64,000 bases of DNA from assembly GCF_905220365.1 (NCBI RefSeq), contig NC_061140.1, positions 1,304,501-1,368,500 of the forward strand. Reading direction: 5' to 3'. Of this stretch, positions 53,151 through 63,560 are shown one piece after another. The notes beneath the pieces were generated by a model. The model made no database searches. It saw only the letters and a list, made by a program, of their open reading frames with translations, and was not told the DNA's origin. The position numbers were made by a program, and so were the translations under genes. Positions within the stretch are counted from its first letter, which is position 1; each line of letters starts with the position of its first letter. The DNA comes from Vanessa cardui. Lineage: Eukaryota; Arthropoda; Insecta; Lepidoptera; Nymphalidae.

Positions 53151-56100
53151 TTACAACATAATTATTTGCGGGGGCCGTTGGTCTTTTAAATATTTTATCT
53201 CACTTTTTTTTTTAATCTTTTGTAAGCATTGTACAGCGGCCTGCCGCCGGACATGACCAACCGCCGCAACCGGGGACATATGGTCCGTAGATAACCTCGA
53301 GCTCTTTTCTGGAGACGAACGATTGACTAATTCATCCTTCTCCTTCAGCTCTCTAGCCTCACTGCCCTCTTCTGCTTCTACTCCAGGCCTATCATAGGCC
53401 TCGATTTTCGTAAGGGAGAAGCGTGATTTACGATTTTTATCGCACATTATCTGGTCCATGTGACGTTTGTGTATTTGACCGTCACTCGTTTTGACGGAGT
53501 ACGACACCGGACTCGAACGATCTATAACCACTCCTTCCGCCCACTTCCGATTGCGTCTAGAGTAGTCTCGAATCAACACTGAGTCACCGGGAGCCACAAC
53601 TCTCAGTGGTGCGTCTTGACGCAGCTCGCTAGCTAGTTGCCGGTCGCGGACGCGCTCATCAGTGTCGGGTCGTAGCAGATCGAGGCGACCACGCAGCCTC
53701 CTGCCGAGCAACGCCACAGACGGTTCCCGCCCGGTGGTACTGTGTTCGGTGTTTCGGTACGAGAATAAAAATCTACTTAAAGCAGTATTCTCGTCCTCGT
53801 TTTCTAAAGAAGCCTTTTTTAAAGCCCTTTTTACCGAGCGCACAGCATTTTCAGCCGCTCCGTTGCTAGCGGGATGGTACGGAGCCGTAAACGTGTGCCC
53901 TATTCCATTTCGTTGGAAATACGTCGCGACCTCCGCTGACGTAAAAGGAGGCCCGTTATCACTAATTATTCTTTTTGGGAATCCAAAACGGGCAAATATT
54001 TTCCTAAGAACAGAAATGAGGTTTGCTGCTGACGTGCTGCTGACCTTTTCTGCTTCAATCCACTTAGAGTGAGCATCAATAATAACAAGGTAATATTTAT
54101 TATTAAAGGGCCCCAAATAGTCGAGATGGAGGCGGGACCACGGCTCAACCGGCCACGGCCACGAGTGGAGCGGAGCAGGCGGCGGCGCGGGCCGCACCGC
54201 GAGACACGCGCCGCAATCGCGCACTGCCCGCTCGATATCCGCGTCTATAGTCGCCCACCAAACGTAGTAACGAGCTATTTGCTTCATTTTAACGATACCC
54301 GGATGTCCGTCGTGAATTTCTTTTAGAATAGCGTTTTGCAACGTCCCTGGTATTATTATTTTGTAGCCCCACAATAAGCAGCCTTGATCGATATAGATAT
54401 TTTCTTTACGCCTAAAATATGCAATGTACTCCTTATCCACGGCCGTTGGCCAGCCGTATAAGACGTAGCCATAAATTTTGCTTAAAATGGGATCTTTTGC
54501 CGTTTCACTTTTGATGTCTTTAAAACTGAGCGGGAAACTATCTTGCACAAAATTCAAGTAAGTCGCAGCCTCGGATTCCTTTGTGCCTCGTCCAACAGAC
54601 GAACGCGGCAATGGGAGCCTGGACAGCGCATCGGCCTGACAGTTCTCCGCGGACCTCACGAACTCGACCGTGAAGTCGTAAGCGGCCAACTTCATGGCGT
54701 AGCGCTGTAGTCTGCTCGCGGCTGTTGTGGGAATACCTTTATTTTTTCCAAAGATATAACTGAGGGGCTTATGGTCACTGCGAAGTATAAATCGTCGGCC
54801 GTATAGATATTGGTGATGCTTAGTTACACCGAAAACTATAGCCAAGGCCTCCTTGTCGAGCTGAGAGTAGTTGCGTTCCGCGGCGTTGAGCGTGCGAGAA
54901 GCGCAGCTAATGGGACGTTCGCGACCGTCCGCGCCGCGCTGCATTAGAACCGCGCCAAGCCCGTAGGCGCTGCTATCCACCGCCAGAATGAGTGGCAGCT
55001 CCGGGTCGTAGTGAGCGAGCACCGGAGCACTACTCAATAATTCTTTTATTTTAATAAAAGCCTTATCGCACTTGTGTGTCCACACCCATTTGACATCTTT
55101 TTTTAATAAATCATATAAAGGTTTTAAAATCTCACTTATATTACATACAAACTTGGCATAGAAATTGACGAGGCCTATAAAACTCCTCAACTCTGTTATG
55201 TTAGTAGGCAGCGGCGCGTCGACGATTGCTTTTATTTTCTTGGTATCAGTATGCAAACCGTTTTTGTTAATTTTATATCCTAAATATGTAACGCTGTCCT
55301 TAAAAAATTGACATTTATCAAAATTAATACGAAGACCGTTATCTTTTAACCTCTGTAGGACAGCTCTTAAATTTTTAAGGTGAGTATCACTATCTTTACC
55401 CGTAATACAAATGTCATCAGCGAATACGGCAGTAGACGGCAGGCCGTTAAGTGTTTCCTCCATAATTTTCTGAAAGTTTTCCGGTATACACTTGATACCG
55501 AACGGTACTCGACGGTATACAAATGTTCCCACATGCGTTGTTATGGCCGTCATAGCCTGAGACTCCTCATGAAGAAGACACTGCTGAAATGCGCTAGATA
55601 AGTCAAGTTTCGTATACTGCTCGCCCCCCGATAAAATTGAAAATATTTCTTCTATCCGTGGCAAAGGATAGTGAAAATCTTTAAGTATCGGATTTAAAGT
55701 GATTTTATAGTCACCACATATGCGAATATCGCCATTAGATTTAATGACAGGCACAATGGGAGTGCCGTAGTCCGAACGGTCCACCTTATAGATAACTCCC
55801 TCGCGCTGTAAGCGCTCGAGCTCAGCCTCCACGCGCTCGCGCAGCGATAGCGGCAAAGGACGCGCCTTGACAAAAACCGGTTTCTTATCATTCAAATGTA
55901 AACGAATGCACGATTTAAAAGTACCTAGACCCTCCGCAAACACTTCTGGATATTCTCGTTTTAATCTACTAGCGATTGAATCAGGTTCGGTTATTTTATG
56001 ACATTCTACAATTGATAACTTTAATTCTTTGATCCACGTACGACCCATCAAAGGTGGGCCTCCGTTTTCAACAACATATAGTTTTAGTTTAGCCGAATTT

Positions 56101-57230
56101 TGACCAAAACGTACATCCACATCAATATACCCGAGGGTATCGATGGTATCACCAGTATATGACTTCAATATCAAATTTTTACTATAAATTACAATATCAT
56201 TAAAGTATTTATCATAAAATGTTTTGGATATTGCGGATATTCTACTCCCCGTATCAATTTCGAATTTACATTTGACATTATTGACAAACAAGGTAGCGTA
56301 ATAAGGTTTATCACCTTCGCCACCCGTAACTAAATTATAAAAGTTACCATCGTCGCCCTCGGAATCACTACTGTTATTTATAAAGTACTGACCTTTCGAC
56401 TTTGCCCTTCCAATAGGCCCCGCGTTATTACTTTTATTTAAACACATAACTTTTAAATGTCCTTTGATGCCGCACAAATCACATGTGAAATTTTTGTAAC
56501 GACACTTACTCGGAGTGTGAGTAGCCCTACCGCATCGCGCACACGGCACGCGGCCGTCCGCTACTCGATCGCCGCCGCCGTCGCTCGCCGCTGCACCGCC
56601 CGCGCCGCCGCTCCGGCCGGCTCCGCTCATGCGCGCGCGCGCACGCGCCGCCGCTCCGCCGCCGCTCACCCGGTGCACCGCGTCCACGCCAGCGCCTTCA
56701 CCGCCGACCGGAGCGCCCGCCGTGCTCGCGTGCCGCTCCGCCGCCTCGAGAGCGCTAGCCAATTCCACAGCCCTCTTGTAGTCGATGTCCTTTTCGGCGA
56801 ATATTCTCGACCGCATTTCTTCACTATATAATCCGGAGACAAATTGGTCTCGTAGATTCTCTTCCAGGTTCGACCCAAAGTTACAAGTCTTAGCCAAATG
56901 TTTTAATCCTTGTAGATATAAACGAATGCTTTCACCTTGTAGCTGGGTTCTTTGTCTAAAAATGTGTCTCTCGGCTATCTCGGACTTCTCAGGTTCCAAA
57001 TGATGTTTTAGCAACTCAACGAGTTCATCGAAGTCTTTATCTTCCGGGTGGTCGGGTGAACACAAATCACAAAGTAAATTGTAACACTCGCCGCCGACTA
57101 ATGTTAGCAACGTGGCGACTTTAAGTCCGTCGTCGATACTATTTAAAGTTATAAACTGTTTTAGGCGACGCACGTAACTGTCCCAGTTTTGTGATTCAAC
57201 GGAAAAAGGTTCAATTTTACCGATAGGCAT
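53151..57230 (-). CDS. Gag-Pol polyprotein of a Mag-like Ty3/gypsy retrotransposon
   Basis: One uninterrupted frame of 1359 codons. The order is Gag capsid (about 1-165), a Gly/Ala/Arg-rich linker (170-228), two CCHC knuckles (C230-C233-H238-C243 and C250-C253-H258-C263) and aspartic protease (IDTGS, 325-329). Reverse transcriptase follows (about 440-690) with KLDLSSAF (541-548) and the catalytic FADD (603-606). RNase H (about 745-870) has D751, E794 and D819. Integrase has a zinc site H973/H976-C1006/C1009 and a DDE core D1037, D1091, E1127 (35 residues between the last two). A C-terminal tail ends at 1359. Gag and Pol are fused with no frameshift or stop between them. The start at 57230 lies 83 bases after the LTR. 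All catalytic residues that I can check are present. Confidence 0.95.
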   Translation of the reverse strand: MPIGKIEPFSVESQNWDSYVRRLKQFITLNSIDDGLKVATLLTLVGGECYNLLCDLCSPDHPEDKDFDELVELLKHHLEPEKSEIAERHIFRQRTQLQGESIRLYLQGLKHLAKTCNFGSNLEENLRDQFVSGLYSEEMRSRIFAEKDIDYKRAVELASALEAAERHASTAGAPVGGEGAGVDAVHRVSGGGAAARARARMSGAGRSGGAGGAAASDGGGDRVADGRVPCARCGRATHTPSKCRYKNFTCDLCGIKGHLKVMCLNKSNNAGPIGRAKSKGQYFINNSSDSEGDDGNFYNLVTGGEGDKPYYATLFVNNVKCKFEIDTGSRISAISKTFYDKYFNDIVIYSKNLILKSYTGDTIDTLGYIDVDVRFGQNSAKLKLYVVENGGPPLMGRTWIKELKLSIVECHKITEPDSIASRLKREYPEVFAEGLGTFKSCIRLHLNDKKPVFVKARPLPLSLRERVEAELERLQREGVIYKVDRSDYGTPIVPVIKSNGDIRICGDYKITLNPILKDFHYPLPRIEEIFSILSGGEQYTKLDLSSAFQQCLLHEESQAMTAITTHVGTFVYRRVPFGIKCIPENFQKIMEETLNGLPSTAVFADDICITGKDSDTHLKNLRAVLQRLKDNGLRINFDKCQFFKDSVTYLGYKINKNGLHTDTKKIKAIVDAPLPTNITELRSFIGLVNFYAKFVCNISEILKPLYDLLKKDVKWVWTHKCDKAFIKIKELLSSAPVLAHYDPELPLILAVDSSAYGLGAVLMQRGADGRERPISCASRTLNAAERNYSQLDKEALAIVFGVTKHHQYLYGRRFILRSDHKPLSYIFGKNKGIPTTAASRLQRYAMKLAAYDFTVEFVRSAENCQADALSRLPLPRSSVGRGTKESEAATYLNFVQDSFPLSFKDIKSETAKDPILSKIYGYVLYGWPTAVDKEYIAYFRRKENIYIDQGCLLWGYKIIIPGTLQNAILKEIHDGHPGIVKMKQIARYYVWWATIDADIERAVRDCGACLAVRPAPPPAPLHSWPWPVEPWSRLHLDYLGPFNNKYYLVIIDAHSKWIEAEKVSSTSAANLISVLRKIFARFGFPKRIISDNGPPFTSAEVATYFQRNGIGHTFTAPYHPASNGAAENAVRSVKRALKKASLENEDENTALSRFLFSYRNTEHSTTGREPSVALLGRRLRGRLDLLRPDTDERVRDRQLASELRQDAPLRVVAPGDSVLIRDYSRRNRKWAEGVVIDRSSPVSYSVKTSDGQIHKRHMDQIMCDKNRKSRFSLTKIEAYDRPGVEAEEGSEARELKEKDELVNRSSPEKSSRLSTDHMSPVAAVGHVRRQAAVQCLQKIKKKSEIKYLKDQRPPQIIML

Positions 57231-57297
57231 TTTGAGATATATGTATATATTTATTTTTTAAAAATAACTTTTTAAAATCGATAATTACTTTTATAAG

Positions 57298-57312
57298 TAA
57301 CCGACTGCGCCA
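57298..57312 (-). other. Primer binding site, tRNA-Ser-like
   Basis: On the minus strand, TGGCGCAGTCGG begins one base after the LTR. It resembles the tRNA-Ser site known for 17.6, 297 and mag-type elements. Confidence 0.75.
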
Positions 57313-57313
57313 A

Positions 57314-57404
57314 TGTTACGTCAATGAAAGGCCGAGATCCAAAGCAGACTGATTTATTCAAATAATTCTCTATCTACCTTACATTACACATATTGTACAT
57401 AACA
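57314..57404 (-). repeat. 5' LTR of the Mag-like element
   Basis: 91 bp. On the minus strand it begins TGTTATGTACAA and ends GACGTAACA; the ends form the short inverted pair TGTTA/TAACA. Confidence 0.93.
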
Positions 57405-57534
57405 AATACAATATTGAACAGACGATAAAAATCATGCAATTAATGCTTGTTGATTTCCAGCCAGAATATATTTCATACATATATAATTGTATTTGATATG
57501 ACTGTCATTTTACAGTCATTTTAAAAAAAAGTAA

Positions 57535-57678
57535 CTACTGATTTTCTTGCCAGTTCTTCTCGGTATAATCTACTATCTGAACCGATAGCAGTTTCACTGA
57601 ATATCGTTGTTAAATGACTATTCAAAAGTGCTTGTAAAAGCCTACTTGAATAAAGTATATTTCGATTTTAATTGATAT
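57535..57678 (+). repeat. LINE-A 3'-end copy, plus strand
   Basis: It has gattttcttgccagttcttc and ttcaaaagtgcttgtaaaag, then acttgaataaagtatatttc and a TTTTAATTGAT tail. Confidence 0.7.
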
Positions 57679-57989
57679 AAATAATAAGGTTTCACTGATG
57701 ATAAATACTAAGCAATTACTTCATTGGTTTTAGTTAGCTTTGAAGGTTGCTATTCCCAAGGTTTGGGATCAAAACACGTGTTGTAGATATTTGGTTAAAG
57801 TCTGTTTATTTGAGTAATTGTCAGTAGCAACCCAAGGTTGATTTGGTAATGTCTAAAATTCCCTTATCTCGGGATTTTGTAAATTGAACCTAATTAATTA
57901 GTTTAGGAGATCATCAAACACATTTCTTAATTAGTAGAAATATTTGAAGTTTAAATCTGAGGGGTCCATGATTAAATTAAAAGGGTAAG
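57679..57989. other. Anonymous sequence
   Basis: Nothing recognised. Confidence 0.4.
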
Positions 57990-58095
57990 TTTTAACCGTC
58001 AATAGCGCAATGGTTTACGTGTCGTCTACCGATATAAAAGTTGCGGGATCAATCCTGACCCCTTGGTTTATTATCGTAACCTCTCCTCTCCTCCT
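57990..58095 (+). repeat. SINE-4 copy
   Basis: The head aatagcgcaatggtttacgt and the B-box-like gcgggatcaatcctgacc lie about 35 bases apart, as in a tRNA-derived promoter. A cloverleaf cannot be drawn. Confidence 0.5.
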
Positions 58096-58154
58096 CCTCC
58101 ACATATGTGAAAAATTAGTAATTTCTTAATTACTTTGGGGCAAAAAAAAAAATC

Positions 58155-58696
58155 AAAGGCAAAGAGCTTATCTTCCCTTTGAGGAGAAAGCTTGGACATT
58201 ACTAAACCACACCCAATGCTCCAATATGCGACGGAATCTTATCTGACACATCCTCATAATGTTTTCATTTACTACTAAGCACGATATAAATTATTAGTAA
58301 AGTAACAGCCTGTAAATTTCCCACAGCTGGGATAATGCCTCCTCTTTGGTTTGGAATATATTCCACCACGATATTCCAATGCGGGTTGGTGGAATGCACA
58401 AGTGGCATAATTTCGATGAAATTAGACATATGCAGGTTTCGTCACGATGTTTTCCTTTACTGCCGAGCACGAGACGAATTATAAACACAAATTAAGCACA
58501 TATATACAATGGTGCTTGCCTGGGATTGAACCCGCAATCATCGGTTAAGATGCACGCGATCTAACCCCTGGGTCTTCGGATCTTAGCTCCTATGAATTAT
58601 TAATACAAATTAAGCACTCATGATGTGGTGCACACTGGAACTCAGAATCATCAGTTACGATTGATGTCATTTTATATCTGGGCTATCACGGCTCAC
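58155..58696 (-). repeat. SINE-1 copy split by another SINE-1
   Basis: The tail-side half (58155-58296) and the head-side half (58595-58696) read as one diverged SINE-1 when 58297-58594 and one aattatta are removed. Confidence 0.75.
58297..58594 (-). repeat. SINE-1 copy inserted into SINE-1
   Basis: A better preserved, younger copy with aattatta on both sides (58289-58296 and 58595-58602). The head end is altered (ctgggtcttcggatcttagc). Confidence 0.8.
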
Positions 58697-59319
58697 GTGA
58701 AATCATGTTATTATTTATCGCACATCACAATCAGATATGTATTAAATTCATGTATTATTTTAAAAAACTTTTGTATGGTATCGATGAAGATAAAATACTG
58801 CTATAGTCGAAAATTTTGCCATCGTTAGCTCGAAAGTGTGGTGCCTGTTTTACGCTTAATGGCCAACATTAGTAATGTCCGCTTCGAAATTAGTTTTCAG
58901 AATATGTAGACGATAGTAATTCTTATAATCTTGTGTATAAAGGTTATTTTTCACTGGCTCGATCATGAAAAGAGCTTGTGGGTTACAGGTCTTGACATGG
59001 TGTGCATGCGTTTTAAATAACCCTCTGTCACTCTTACGCGAGTGCGCTTGACTTTAAATAAATAAGGCAGTTTTTAGTTTTCCACACGCTTGTTTCAAGC
59101 TAGGTGAACGAATGAATTCAAAATTCATAAAAATCAAAATCGATAATGTCTAATCTAGTAGAGAATATATGATATATTCATATAACTATCTTTGAATGTA
59201 CAAACGTACTTGTAAATTAAATAAAAATAATTTAAAAATAATAACAGTTAGTAAATGTCATTAGTAAAGTATGGGTACTTAAATTTTTTATGGTAACTTT
59301 AGTTACGAACTGACAGAAA
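58697..59319. other. Anonymous AT-rich sequence
   Basis: No gene or recognised repeat. Confidence 0.4.
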
Positions 59320-59644
59320 AGGCTCATATGGGAAGACACTGTGGTTGCCCATGGATATTTGCAACACCAGTGTGTTTTCAAAGGCGTTATCAGGCTTTAA
59401 AAAAGATGTAGGCTACTTTTGAAAGGTTCCAAATTTGAATCGATTCGGTAAAACCGCCTGCGAAAGCTGGTACCACAGAATAGTAGCAAGGCAGAAAATG
59501 CCTCCGCTATTGTAGATTTTCAGACATCTACTAGGCATAGTAGTGAACGTTCCTCATTTTCAATAAGTCATTTGTATGCAGAATAAAGTGAATGGGTGAT
59601 AGTATACAGCCCTGAGGAACACCAGAATTGACGAATTTTAAGTC
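59320..59644 (-). pseudogene. LINE reverse transcriptase relic (Jockey/CR1 type), internally deleted
   Basis: On the minus strand 59644-59534 code 37 residues with the reverse transcriptase motif SGVPQGCILSPI and HTNDLLKMRNVHYYA, then a stop where the catalytic YADD should follow. Shortly after, 59502-59420 code a segment like the C-terminus of the same enzymes (LWYQLSQAVLPNRF, then FGTF). A 3' region with tggtgttgcaaatatccatg ends near 59320. Most of the polymerase between the two parts is missing. It is a dead copy. Confidence 0.65.
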
Positions 59645-60117
59645 AGATTAGTCTAGCATACCGGTGGATAATTCCACCACGCTTCAGAATTTCATTCGAC
59701 CCATGGAGGTTATAAGCCAGCACCTTCTGGTTTCATATTTAGGCTTGTAGGCAATGTTTAAAATTTACATGGTCAACTTCGCCACCACGTAAGAGACAAT
59801 ATTTCCCCAAAACCACAACGAACTACCTTCCATCCAATCTCATTAACCAAGATGGTTTCCGAGTGTTAAGCTCGTGTTACGTAACACTTAAGTATGTAAT
59901 TAAACTGTTTGTTTAAATGCGTATAAAATGTTTATTACATTCTACTTTTATAGATTTCTTATATGGCGTAATAAAGATAACTCAATTGCAGGTATTAAAG
60001 ATTTAATCGTGTATTTTATTATGACCAATATTTTCAGTTACGATTTTTTTAACTATATTTATGTTGGTTATATAATATCCTAAGTGGTTGCGGAAATAGA
60101 ACTGAAAGGTTTGGCGT
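59645..60117. other. Possible continuation of the LINE relic, then anonymous sequence
   Basis: On the minus strand the bases up to about 59860 may hold decayed LINE coding sequence, but stops are frequent and I cannot assign motifs. The rest shows nothing. Confidence 0.35.
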
Positions 60118-60250
60118 AACAAACTCAAACTCAAACTCAAATTGCTTTCAATATAGAAGTATTACAGTTTCTTATTGATGGTCAATTGAAACAGCACCAC
60201 CGGTTCGGAAAATAAAATACCCTGACCTGAGAAGAACCGGCGTGCTTATT
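60118..60250 (-). repeat. LINE 3' tail with GAGTTT repeats
   Basis: Tandem aaactc units at 60121-60140 are followed by caccaccggttcggaaaata and gagaagaaccggcgt. The end resembles LINE-A but has a different tail unit. Confidence 0.55.
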
Positions 60251-61280
60251 ATTTTTATTTAGTAAAATTTGGCCTTCGTTACCTGGGTTATCAGTCTACT
60301 TGCCAATCCGCTAATATGAGGGCCCCATTGCAACTTGGCATCAGTTAGGCCAAGAAACTCTGCAGAATCAAATTGGATTGATCGATTCCCCACTGATGAG
60401 TACAACGGCTTTTACATTTTGTACCTTTGGTTTACTAAATTTCACAATTTTTGTTTTTTTTTTTACTATTTAGCCTATTATTAACATAAAACTGTTATAT
60501 ATGATTGATTGATGATAATATGGATACTTGTTTTCTATGTTTGTTCCATTTACTCAACGATAAGGTTCCTTGAGTTTGACTTTGCAAGCTTTGGGTCACA
60601 GTACACATAATAGGTAACATGTTTGAAACATGCTGGCCATGTTTTAGTGATATATTATTCTGATATATATTTCAATTTTACTCAGATCTCATAGTTAAAT
60701 AGATATTCTGATCTAGTCAGGACATATTCTACAAATCAATCATGACTATATTGTAGTTTACTAATATAGCAAATAATAAAACTTACCCGTGTAACTGGAT
60801 AAAGGACGTAAAGAAATTTATTATCTTACCTGCAAATAAAAAAAATATTTTTCAAAAATAATTCAAAACTTAAGTTCATTAATTCTATTCCTACACTATT
60901 CCATTTTTAAATTAATGTTCATTTATTTACAATTAAGTAATCCACATCCAATATTAAAATTAATCCAATATAAGGTTTAGTACAATAAAGGCACAAATTA
61001 TTTGCATTAGCAATTTTAGACACAAAGGAAATTTCTCGTTTTCCAGGAATTTGGAACACAACTCATCTGTAAAGTAATTTTGTTTTTTTTTTAATCATAT
61101 TGGATAAGACTAAGACGTTCTTTTTCTCTGCCCAATAATATTATACTGTCGATTGTTTTTCAATAACCAGCAATGACATCTCGCCATATTTATTACTTTT
61201 ATTTAATGTCTGATATTCCGATGATAAATTTCATTAATTTGACTTCACAAGATTTCTATTTTTTATCAGTACTACAGCAT
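60251..61280. other. AT-rich sequence, no feature
   Basis: About 1 kb without gene or recognised element. Confidence 0.45.
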
Positions 61281-61281
61281 T

Positions 61282-61380
61282 TACTTGGTGGTAGGGCTTT
61301 GTGCAAGCCCGCCTGGGTAGGTACCACCCACTCATCAGTTATTCTACCGCCAAATAACAGTATTCAGTATTGTTGTGTTC
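61282..61380 (+). repeat. REP-2 5' fragment
   Basis: Nearly perfect first 95 bases from acttggtggtagggctttgt to cagtattgttgtgttc, then abrupt loss of similarity. Confidence 0.75.
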
Positions 61381-61448
61381 AGAGTAATCGGCGTCACAGC
61401 GCTTGCTACATGAAATTATTGGTTATTTTTCAAAATGAATTATTCTAA

Positions 61449-61750
61449 TCTATATATATAAAAATGAATTGCTGTTCGTTAGTCACGCTAAAACTCCAGA
61501 ACGGCTGGACCGATTTGGCTAATTTTGGTCTTGAATTATTTGTGGAAGTCCAGGGAAGGTTTAGAAGGTGAGTAAGTACAATAAAAATGCTAGGAACATA
61601 ATAAAAACAACGACTTTGTTTTTCCTTAGAAATAGATTTATTAGAGAAGTATCATTGATTTTCTATGATTATCGATGTTAGACAATAAAAGATTGATGTT
61701 TTAAAGTTGATTTTGCATTATTAAAACCATCGTTACATCTATTTTTCGAA
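61449..61750 (+). mobile_element. Helitron 5' terminus
   Basis: It starts TCTATATATATAAAAATG after an A and includes aactccagaacggctggacc and gaccgatttggctaattttg, a 5' region common in insect Helitrons. No 3' end of the same element was identified. Confidence 0.65.
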
Positions 61751-62172
61751 TCTATATATATAAAAATAAGAAGCATTTTTCGATGTCACTTAATAACTCA
61801 AGAAGGGGCCCACCTATCCAAACCAAATTTTCAGGGTTTGTTCGGACTATTTAGTAGATGGTTTATGTGGAGTTTGCAAAAAATCGGTCGAGTGGTTCTT
61901 CATTTATCACATTTTTTGTAACAAATGAATTCAATAAATGGCGGGTCATTTTGTTAATGGAGACTTTTTAGACGGGGAATTGTGCGGTCAAATTATAAGT
62001 AAGTATTAATTAAAAATGAGTACAATCATCTCCCAGTTTTATAGGTTAACATTTAAAAGTACAGCGTTTGCATTTATTTTCATATCTTAATACACAGAAA
62101 AAAGTAAGTGACATGAATTTTTATTCGTATCGATTGATGGATCGATAACAAACACAAAATTATATCTCGAGA
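61751..62172 (+). mobile_element. Second Helitron 5' terminus
   Basis: It starts TCTATATATATAAAAATAAG after an A, followed by taactcaagaaggggcccac and ggtcgagtggttcttcattt. It precedes the decayed Rep coding sequence and may be that element's 5' end. Confidence 0.6.
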
Positions 62173-63560
62173 TGTGGTAAACTAAATCATCAGTACATCG
62201 TTGACATGCATGCCAAAATAGAAACTGAACGTCTTAATTTTAATCGTTTCAACCAAGCAAAATTAAGATCCGAAGAATATATTCATTTGCAAGATGCGAT
62301 CGCAAATGATGCTAATGTAAATGACATCGGGCGACTGACTATATTGCCATCTTCGGTTTTTGGTTGCCCACGGCATATGAACGAATATATACAAGACGCA
62401 ATTTCTTATGTACGAAAAATGGTCGACCGGATCTGTTCATTACATTTACATGTAATCCGCAGTGGGATGATATTAAAAACAATTTATTTGAAGAACAGTC
62501 GAAAACTGACCGTCATGACATTACAGCACGTGTTTTTCGGCAAAAATTGAAAGTAATTATGGATTTAATTGTAAAATTGTAATTGTACAAATTGTAAATT
62601 GTACTCCATTGATTGGCAAAAAAGGGAATTACCGCATGCACATGTATTAATTTGGCGGGTACATAAAATAACTCCGGATCAAATCGATAACGTTATGCGG
62701 TGAGATACATATGAGTTCGTTATATCTATTTCTCGAATTTAATAATTTCTTCCGGTCGCAAAAAAACACCGATGTTATCAATTAACATCGATGTTTAGAG
62801 CTCCATAAACATCAAGTATCAGTGTTCGATTGATTTCATTATCAACGCCATAATCATGTTTCGTAACATGAGTAATCCCCACTTAGTCAAACATTTGATG
62901 TTGCCCCCGTTATTCAGAAATCAAATTAAAAGAATCGTTATATCTTTGTAACTACATATTAATTCACAGGTGGTACAAGAAAAACATTAATTTTAACTAA
63001 CTTCAGATATTTACTGTCTATCAGATCATTCTTATCATTTATTTTATTTTTATTCATTTATCGCCAAAAATAGCGCAATGGCCAAGATCCTTCAGATACG
63101 CAAATTTATTGTTTGGGACGGATGCACAATGGCTCTTAAAAGATCAGTGGAAGCACTGGAAAGTACGTTGAAAGATCTTCGTAAGAACCAAAATATTTTT
63201 GGTGGGGCCATGATTCTGTTGTCTGTTGATAATGAACTAAACGCATGCCTAAAATCATCAAAATAGTGGCGGCACGTAAATACACTCCAAATAAGATAAT
63301 GAAAAACGTCATTGAGGCAACAATCATAAAGGGTAAATATAAAGAAAAGGATGTCTTGATCCCGCGTATACCAATGATTCCAACGGATTTACCATTCGAT
63401 TTTAAACATCTATAATTAATTCTATTAAATCTCATTTCCCATGCGCCTGGCATTTGCGATGACAATAAATAAATCGCAAGGCCAGTCGTTGGAAGTTTGA
63501 GGAATCTACTTGGAGTTTCCCTGTTTCGCGCATGGACAATTATAAGTCGCGTGGTCACCA
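62173..63560 (+). pseudogene. Decayed Helitron Rep/helicase gene
   Basis: Several pieces align by motif with the intact Helitron protein at 2-4201. 62173-62420 match its Rep entry segment (RSEEYIHLQDAI). A frameshift at about 62420 is followed by GRPDLFITFTCNPQW in another frame. 62595-62703 encode YSIDWQKRELPHAH, including the HUH site, then a stop. 63078-63266 match the helicase Walker B region, where the motif is changed from DEC to DGC. 63340-63410 encode VLIPRIPMIPTDLPFDF, and 63440-63545 encode AMTINKSQGQ and the HGQL end, with stops. The two-tyrosine region and Walker A are absent. It is a different Helitron family from the intact one, and clearly dead. Confidence 0.85.

Larger units (their letters stand above)
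52616..57404 (-). mobile_element. Complete Mag-like Ty3/gypsy LTR retrotransposon
   Basis: A 4789-bp element flanked by AATAC on both sides (52611-52615 and 57405-57409). It has two 91-bp LTRs with no difference visible, a primer binding site, one long Gag-Pol frame, and a polypurine tract next to the 3' LTR. Very short LTRs, a Ser-type primer site and a length near 4.7 kb fit the Mag clade known from the silkworm. All parts needed for transposition seem present; no envelope gene exists. Identical LTRs indicate a recent insertion. Confidence 0.94.

Noticed and set aside
53662..54326. Plus-strand frames opposite the Gag-Pol gene
   Set aside because: They are mirror frames of the conserved integrase region on the minus strand and have no independent support.
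56457..56878. Arg/Ala-rich frames on both strands in the GC-rich part of Gag
   Set aside because: GC-rich sequence lacks stop codons in every frame. The Gag frame explains the stretch.
7908..58700. tRNA-like heads in many repeats (A-box and B-box motifs)
   Set aside because: They are promoters of SINE-1, SINE-3 and SINE-4 copies. None forms a complete cloverleaf with an anticodon stem, and each continues into a SINE body.
59645..59870. Further reverse transcriptase coding sequence upstream of the LINE relic
   Set aside because: Stops occur in all frames and I could not place any motif, so only the supported part was annotated.
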